The translations under genes were made by a program, and so were the position numbers. Positions 55,314 to 64,000 of a stretch of 64,000 nt of DNA are shown here, one piece after another. Numbering within the stretch: position 1 is the first letter of the stretch; the number at the start of each line of letters is the position of its first letter. This DNA comes from Entophlyctis helioformis (Eukaryota > Chytridiomycota > Chytridiomycetes > Chytridiales > Chytriomycetaceae), in assembly GCA_025526915.1 (NCBI GenBank), contig JAHLKH010000127.1, forward strand, positions 17,853-81,852, written 5' to 3'. The notes under the pieces were generated by a model, which worked only from the letters and a program-made list of their open reading frames with translations, ran no database searches and had not been told where the DNA came from.

Positions 55314-57451
55314 ATGTTTGCCAAGGCTCTTGTCACGGCTGTCTTTGCCGCTGCCGCTCTTGCCCAGTCGACTGTCCCGCTTGCTGGTCAGCAGGCCAGA
55401 TACCGCGCTGCGCAGGGCAACTCGCTCCTTGCCGTCGTGGTGAGTTTCGGCCGTATCTGTTGTATCTGCCGTGTGCTGCTGTCCTTCTCGTCCTGACGAA
55501 CGGCATGCTGACATGCCATTTCCATGCCCTCAACCCCCTGCCCAACCAACAGCCCGTCAGCGACGCCGAGTTCATCCCCGACCAGTACTTTGATGTCTCG
55601 ATCGAGCTCCACAATGACAACTCGACCGCCATCCCCGACATCTCGGCCATCTCGGCCACCATCAACGGTGCTCCCATCGACAAGTTCTTTGGCAAGGGCT
55701 TCAACCCCGTCGACACCTGGACCTTCAACTACTTTGCTGACTCGGCTGCCCGCGACGCCAAGAAGCCCACTCCCGTCGGCGTGTCCCGTCTCGCTCTCCG
55801 CTCTGTCAAGATTGCCAAGCCCGGCGTCTACAAGGTCGAGGTCAAGGTCGGTTCGCAGTCCACGACCGTCAACTGGGTCGTCCGCTCGATCGGCCAGCGC
55901 AAGGTCAAGAACATGGTCCTCTTCATCGGTGACGGCATGGCTCCGTCGATGATCTCGGCCGCTCGCTACATCTCCAAGAAGACCAGCCACGGCAAGTTTG
56001 GTGACAACTTCCTCGAGATCGAGAAGCTCGGCACCATCGGCAAGATCGCCACCAACGGTATCGAGTCGATCCTCACCGACTCGGCCAACTCGGCTGCCAC
56101 CTACGCCTCTGGCCACAAGAGCTGGGCCAACGCGCTCAACGTCTACTCGGACACCTCGGACGACACCCTCGACGACCCCAAGGTCGAGACCATCACCGAG
56201 TACATCCGCCGCACCCGCAACAACATGTGCATTGGTGTCGTGTCGACTGCCGAGATCCAGGACGCCACTCCCGCCGCGTTCTTCTCGCACACTCGCCGCC
56301 GCTCTGACTACCCTTCGATCACCGACCAGATGATCAACCAGTTCAAGCCCACGACCGGCAACATGACCTGGGACCCCAAGCCCGTCCGCCCCGATGTCGT
56401 TCTCGGCGGTGGTGCTGCCACGTTCTGTGTCAAGACCAACTCGACCCCCTCTTGCAACAACAAGGTTGACTACTTTGACATCTTCGCCAAGGCTGGCTAC
56501 CAAGTTGTCAAGAGCAAGGATCAGCTCGCGGCTGTCAAGAACAACGCTCCCGTTCTCGGTCTGTTCCACACCAAGAACATGGACACTTGGCTCGACCGCA
56601 ACGTCTACACTTCCAACCTCGCCACCAACAAGGCCTCGCCCGATGGCACTGGCGCGTCCGCCACCAACCAGCCCGGTCTCTACGAGATGACCATGACCGC
56701 CATCGAGGTCATGTCCAAGAAGTGCTCTGACGGTTTCTTCCTCATGTCCGAGGCCGCCTCGATCGACAAGGCCATGCACCCCATGGACTACGACCGTGGT
56801 CTCGCTGATCTTCTCGAGCTCGACCGCACCGTCGGCGCTGTCAACACGTGGGCCAAGAAGAACGGCGACAACACCGGCATCATTGTCACTGCCGACCACG
56901 CCCAGGCCTACGACGTGTACGCCACGGTCGACACCCAGTACTTCAACTCGCTCCCCATCGACGACAAGAACATCCTCGGCGACGCCGATGCTGGTCTCCA
57001 GGTCCAGAAGCGTCTCTCGATCGCCGAGGCTACCCAGGGTGGTTGGCCCGACCTCGTTGTTGACGAGAACGGCGTCCCCAACAAGTGGGAGGGCCGTTAC
57101 CGCCTCGTTTCCGGCAAGGTCGACGGTCTCGACGCGCGCGAGAACTGGCAGACGCGCAAGTCCATGCGCGTTCCTGCTCTTACCAACGCCGCCCTCTCTG
57201 CCAAGTTTGGCTTCTCGGTTGCCGCCGTCAACCCCGCCGAGCCTGCCGGTGTCCGCAAGTCGCCCACCCTCCCTCCCGATGTCTCGTCCACCGTCCACTC
57301 GCTCCAGGCCGTCGACATCTACTGCTCTGGCCCCTGGTACTTCCGCCGCAACTGCGCTCGCGTCATGGACAATACCGAGCTCTTCTTTGTCATGGCCGAT
57401 GCTCTTGGCCTTGGCTACTCCCCCTCCAACCCCAAGACCCGCGACTGCTAA
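55314..57451 (+). CDS. Secreted alkaline phosphatase
   Basis: Exons 55314-55439 and 55553-57451 (phase 0); 674 residues. Signal peptide (residues 1-18, ALAQS). A beta-sandwich-like region of about 160 residues precedes the phosphatase fold: KNMVLFIGDGM (metal Asp), TDSANSAATYASG (nucleophile Ser), FFLMSEAASIDKAMH and IIVTADHAQ (metal Asp-His). The first module and length (usual enzymes are 450-550) are unusual. No C-terminal TM or GPI signal seen, so secreted or vacuolar. Codons are strikingly uniform (CTC, GTC, ATC, AAG, GGT), unlike neighbours that favour CTG and mixed codons, suggesting high expression. Confidence 0.93.
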
Positions 57452-57544
57452 GCGGCCCGTCTGAGTCTGGCCCCTAACTTTACATCCACCTTTGCATCTT
57501 CAAATACACCATCCCCGCTAGAATCTACAACTTTTGCAGTCATG

Positions 57545-57785
57545 CGTGTCGGTGGGCCACACAATGCCGGCGGCTTGCAGCATGACCATGTCGCCGACAG
57601 CGTAGGCAGGGGCATCACGGCGGTGGCGATCGGCGTTGCGCTTCTGCTGTTCTTGAGCCTTGACCAGGTTGGCTGTGGCATCAACGCGAGCCTTGTCAAT
57701 GGCAGCGAGCAGGTCGCGGACAGCAGGCGGCGACGATGCAGCCGGCTCGTGTGGCAGCGTGCGAGGCTCGAGGCCAAACACGGCC
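57545..57785 (-). mobile_element. Ty3/Gypsy relic, fragment B
   Basis: About 240 bp matching 60050-60285 of fragment C: from FGLEPRTLPHEPAAS to YAVGDMVMLQAAGIVWPT on the minus strand. Both ends are abrupt. The rest of the 57452-57995 gap shows no gene. Confidence 0.85.
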
Positions 57786-57995
57786 GCACTTGGACTGGCC
57801 GGACTGTGCAAGCCGTAGAGACATGAAAAGCATCGCTTTGGAGTGGAAAGAGCCAAGCCCGAGTGAGATCCAAGACAAGGAGTGTTATTGCCTCGAGGCA
57901 GTCTGTGGGGATATGAATACGAGAAGCGTGTAGGTGGCAAGAGTGGATGATGGTCGGATTTTGGGGGGCGGAATGTGGAAAGCATCGCAGAGCGT

Positions 57996-59223
57996 CTACA
58001 GCGCCATGCTCGCCTGCAGCTCTGCCAGCTCTGCGTCTTCGTCGTCTGCCACCTTTGTCGCTTTCGTGGGCCGAGGCGCCTGTGCAATGGCTTGGAGAAC
58101 AAACGTGTCCGCGTACGCATCGCGTTGTGCATCCATCCGATATCGTGTAAAACGCCAATATACATAAGGATCAGCGTCAGTAAGCGTAGTCGGCCGTGGG
58201 GCACAGAAAAGAGACGGGCACATCCTTCCTGATGGCATGCTTACCGGGAACTGCCGTAGAGGGGACAGCCGGCGCCAAGTTGATGTCGACGCCCGTGTCC
58301 AGAAGCTTCGCGTCCAGCTCCTCCTGTTCAAGCTGCTCAAGCTCGGCGTTGAGCTCATCCTCGTCAAACTCGACACCAAAGTTGACCGGCTGTGAAATGG
58401 CGTCCGAGATCTCGTTTGCAAGGTCCATCTGCTCTCTAATGTCGTCCATCGTCTGGTCCACCTTGTCAATGTTTCTGTGCCAGGCCGCGATGCAAGCGAG
58501 TTAGTTGAGCAACAGGCCGCACGATAGAGCGTGTTTGGAATGCATGCCACAGCCTGCTTACAGCTTGCCATGGATTGTCTTCATGGCATCGGCGCCGGCC
58601 TTCATGGCCTGCATCGTCTCGAGGTTGACGCTTGCGTTCTCAATGGCCATGGCCTGTGTCTCGAGGGTCATGCGAGAGCCCATGATCTTGCTGACCTGGT
58701 CCTCGTACGCCTTCTTGCGCTTGAGCGCCATCAGAGCCACTGTCGAGCACAGACGCATGTCCACAGTCAGACTCTCTTGCCGGCCAGCGAGCATGGCGAC
58801 CGCACAGCATGCATCGTTGTGCGTCCAAAACGTGGCAGCCGTGCCGCAAGCGGACAAGCGGCAAGTCACCCTGGCCACTGGGCTGCCGCTCAACGCTGCC
58901 GCAAGCAGGCAAGAGAGCGCCGATAGTGCAGAGCCGGACGGCCAGCCGTGCCGGACATGCCTCCGCAGACAGGCGGGTCGTGGTGGCAGGCAGCGACACA
59001 GGGGGGTCTCGCCCACACGGCCCGATGAACCAAGAGCGAAGAGAGCGCTCGCAGTACCTCGCTTGTTCTTGGTGGCATTGAGCTTGGCGACCTTGAGCTC
59101 GGCGTCAATCTTGGTCTGCAGGTACTTTTCCCGCTTCTCGAGCATCTCGAGCGACTCTCGCAGCTTGACAATGGCATCCTTGGGCGTCGTCTGTGCAGCC
59201 TTTGCCTTTCCAAACAGATGCAT
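57996..59223 (-). CDS. SNF7: ESCRT-III subunit SNF7/VPS32 (CHMP4)
   Basis: Exons 59058-59223, 58562-58739, 58245-58474 and 57996-58090, all phases consistent; 222 residues, normal for the family. Start at the ATG at 59223 (MHLFGKAK). The alpha-1/2 hairpin ([37 protein letters not shown]), the [20 protein letters not shown] helix and the acidic C-terminal [14 protein letters not shown] (MIM region for Vps4) are all present. It polymerises on endosomal and other membranes for neck scission. Intron 1 is long for this genome (318 bp). It is the stable landmark between retroelement fragments B and C. Confidence 0.93.
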
Positions 59224-59458
59224 GGTCGACACTGAGGCGGGTTGAGTTGGGTTCGCGACGTGAAGGTAAGCAATTTCATTGACATTTCACGGATCTGTAT
59301 GCAGGCTGCTGACTTGAGCAAGTGCCGAGCCGATAAACATGCCCACATCCTGAAGTCGGTAGGACTGCAAGGCTTGGCACTGGCAAGACTTGTGGGTGTG
59401 TAGACCACTACATGGCTTGCCAGGCGGCGAAATGCGCGGCAATGGTCGGTGCCAATCA

Positions 59459-60705
59459 TTACAGCCCCCCATGACGAGAGATCCCAGCGTGGCGGCTCCT
59501 TGCACAAGAAAGAGAGGCAGCATGAGCATTACCAAGCTGAACACCTGCAATACGATTGCTACGACGCAAGGAAACAGAGGCGTTGCGATCCACTGGGGCA
59601 GGCACGCGGCGAGTCGGTTGAGGTGCGGGCTGGTTGGCATCCAACAAAGCAGCCAGGTACTGGTCCAGCAACTCAGGTGCAGTCTCGCGCAGCTTGGCCT
59701 CTGAGTGGTACTCGTTGTGGTATGGGCCGTAGCCGAGGTACATGACCACAAAGGAGCGATGGCCGTTGCGAGAGACCTCGTGTCCAACAATCGCGTCAAT
59801 CTCCCACTCAGCTGCTGCAGGGTCATCGGCAAAGGCGACTGCAGGCGACTGAGCAGGCAGTGGCCGGCCTGGGAAAGCAGCGGCCGGATCGCGGTACGGC
59901 TTCAGCAGACGAACGTGGAGCCACGGATGCAGACGATGCATGGTTGGATGCAGAGCCAGCTTGCAGTTGAGACCATCCAGTGCGGCGTTGACCTCTGCGA
60001 TCGGGAATGGGCCCAGCCAGTTGGGCAGGAACGCATTGGGGCGATGCGTGTTGGTGGGCCACACAATGCCGGCGGCTTGCAGCATGACCATGTCGCCGAC
60101 AGCGTAGGCAGGTGCATCACGGCGGTGGCGATCGGCGTTGCGCTTCTGCTGTTCCTGGGCTTTGACCAGGTTGGCTGTGGCGTCCACGCGAGCCTTGTCA
60201 ATGGCGCGAGCAGGTCGCGACAGCAGCGCGATGATGCTGCAGGCTCGTGTGGCAGCGTGCGAGGCTCAAGGCCAAAGGCGAGGAAGTACGGAGCGAAGCC
60301 GGTCGATGCACTTGGAGCAGAGTTGAGGGCATGGACAGCCGCATCCAGCATGTGCTCTCAGTTGCTGCCGCGGTGGTTGGCGTACTTGGACAGCAGGTCC
60401 TTGAGCGTGCGGATGGTGCGTTCGGACTGGCCGTCGGTCTCCTGGTGGCGAGCCGTTGCCATGACCTGCTCAATGTCCAGTGCAGCACAGAGCGCCGTCC
60501 AGAAGGCAGACAGGAAGCGAGCGTCACGGTCCGAGACGATAGATGACGGCAAGCCGTGGCCAGCAAGCACCCATCGGTTGAGGAACAGCTCGGCAAGATC
60601 CTCGGCATTCGCGTCGCGTCGCGTCGGCACGCACTTGACAAGCTTTGTCAGGCGATCCACAACCACAAACAGAGCGTCGTTGTCCCTCGTCCGACATGGG
60701 CATGA

Positions 60706-60729
<24 letters not shown>
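59459..60729 (-). mobile_element. Ty3/Gypsy relic with chromodomain, fragment C
   Basis: Reads right to left: 3' part of the integrase (VVVDRLTKLVKCVPTRRDA, VSDRDARFLSAFW, ETDGQSERT), the integrase tail (YAVGDMVMLQAAGIVW, LPNWLGPFPI) and a chromodomain (EWEIDAIVGHE, SFVVMYLGYGPYHNEYH, LLDQYLAAL). It carries a nonsense codon at 60358-60360 where fragment A has Trp, and a frame break near 60200. A chromodomain after integrase places it in the chromovirus group of Ty3/Gypsy elements. Its right end stops sharply at 60729, inside the 5' part of the ABC transporter gene. Confidence 0.88.
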
Positions 60730-63921
<3,192 letters not shown>

Positions 63922-64000
63922 GGCATGATAAATCCAGGCGGCATCTCAGCCGCCGTGCCACGACTGCGGATACAGCGTTTTTTGTTGACTTGTTTGCCAA

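Noticed and set aside
55388..57298. 636-codon open frame antisense to alkaline phosphatase
   Set aside because: A mirror of its strongly biased codons; the plus strand shows the full enzyme.

Overview
The window is nuclear DNA of a GC-rich fungus, most likely a zoosporic (chytrid-type) lineage. Genes carry short GT-AG introns, mostly 50-150 bp, with phases that can be checked codon by codon. Gene content mixes fungal proteins (Atg15 lipase, Ap4A phosphorylase, aminopeptidase Y-like protease, a P450) with DPCD, a protein tied to cilia and flagella. About 25 protein genes are packed at 40-400 bp spacing, often divergent or convergent. Naming a species or order from this alone would be a guess.

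Layout. 1-6.5 kb: a coiled-coil protein running off the left edge, then a tandem pair of four-repeat proteins with PPxY motifs. 6.5-9.3 kb: thymidylate synthase and an aquaglyceroporin, divergently transcribed. 9.4-15.1 kb: a 25-exon gene for a helical-bundle / pseudokinase / leucine-rich-repeat protein in which most LRRs are single 69-bp exons; this is the most striking locus. 15.2-19.8 kb: a single-pass surface protein with a repetitive tail, and the AAA ATPase FIGNL1. 19.9-26.6 kb: an unrecognised 1,024-residue protein and a long-chain acyl-CoA synthetase ending in a peroxisomal-type tripeptide. 26.8-34.3 kb: Atg15, a cytochrome P450 and a seven-TM Q-rich protein. 34.7-42.3 kb: M28 aminopeptidase, FAD oxidoreductase, Ap4A phosphorylase, DPCD, rhomboid protease and steroid 5-alpha-reductase-like protein. 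42.4-48.2 kb: three tandem paralogues of an unrecognised polytopic membrane protein, interrupted by an inverted duplicate of the 15.2-17.2 kb segment. 48.3-54.2 kb: a coiled-coil protein with a dynein-adaptor-like CC1 box and a SETD6/Rkm4-like methyltransferase. 54.4-64 kb: three decayed pieces of a chromodomain-bearing Ty3/Gypsy element scattered around an alkaline phosphatase, the ESCRT-III subunit SNF7 and an ABCC-type transporter that begins inside retroelement sequence.

One caution applies to the whole window. At least a dozen conserved genes are broken by apparent loss of single bases, usually in G or C runs, with perfect homology resuming in the next frame. Because it hits unrelated essential genes in the same direction, uncorrected assembly deletions are more likely than mass pseudogenisation. 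CDS coordinates below span the whole gene; exon joins and frame breaks are given in the evidence.
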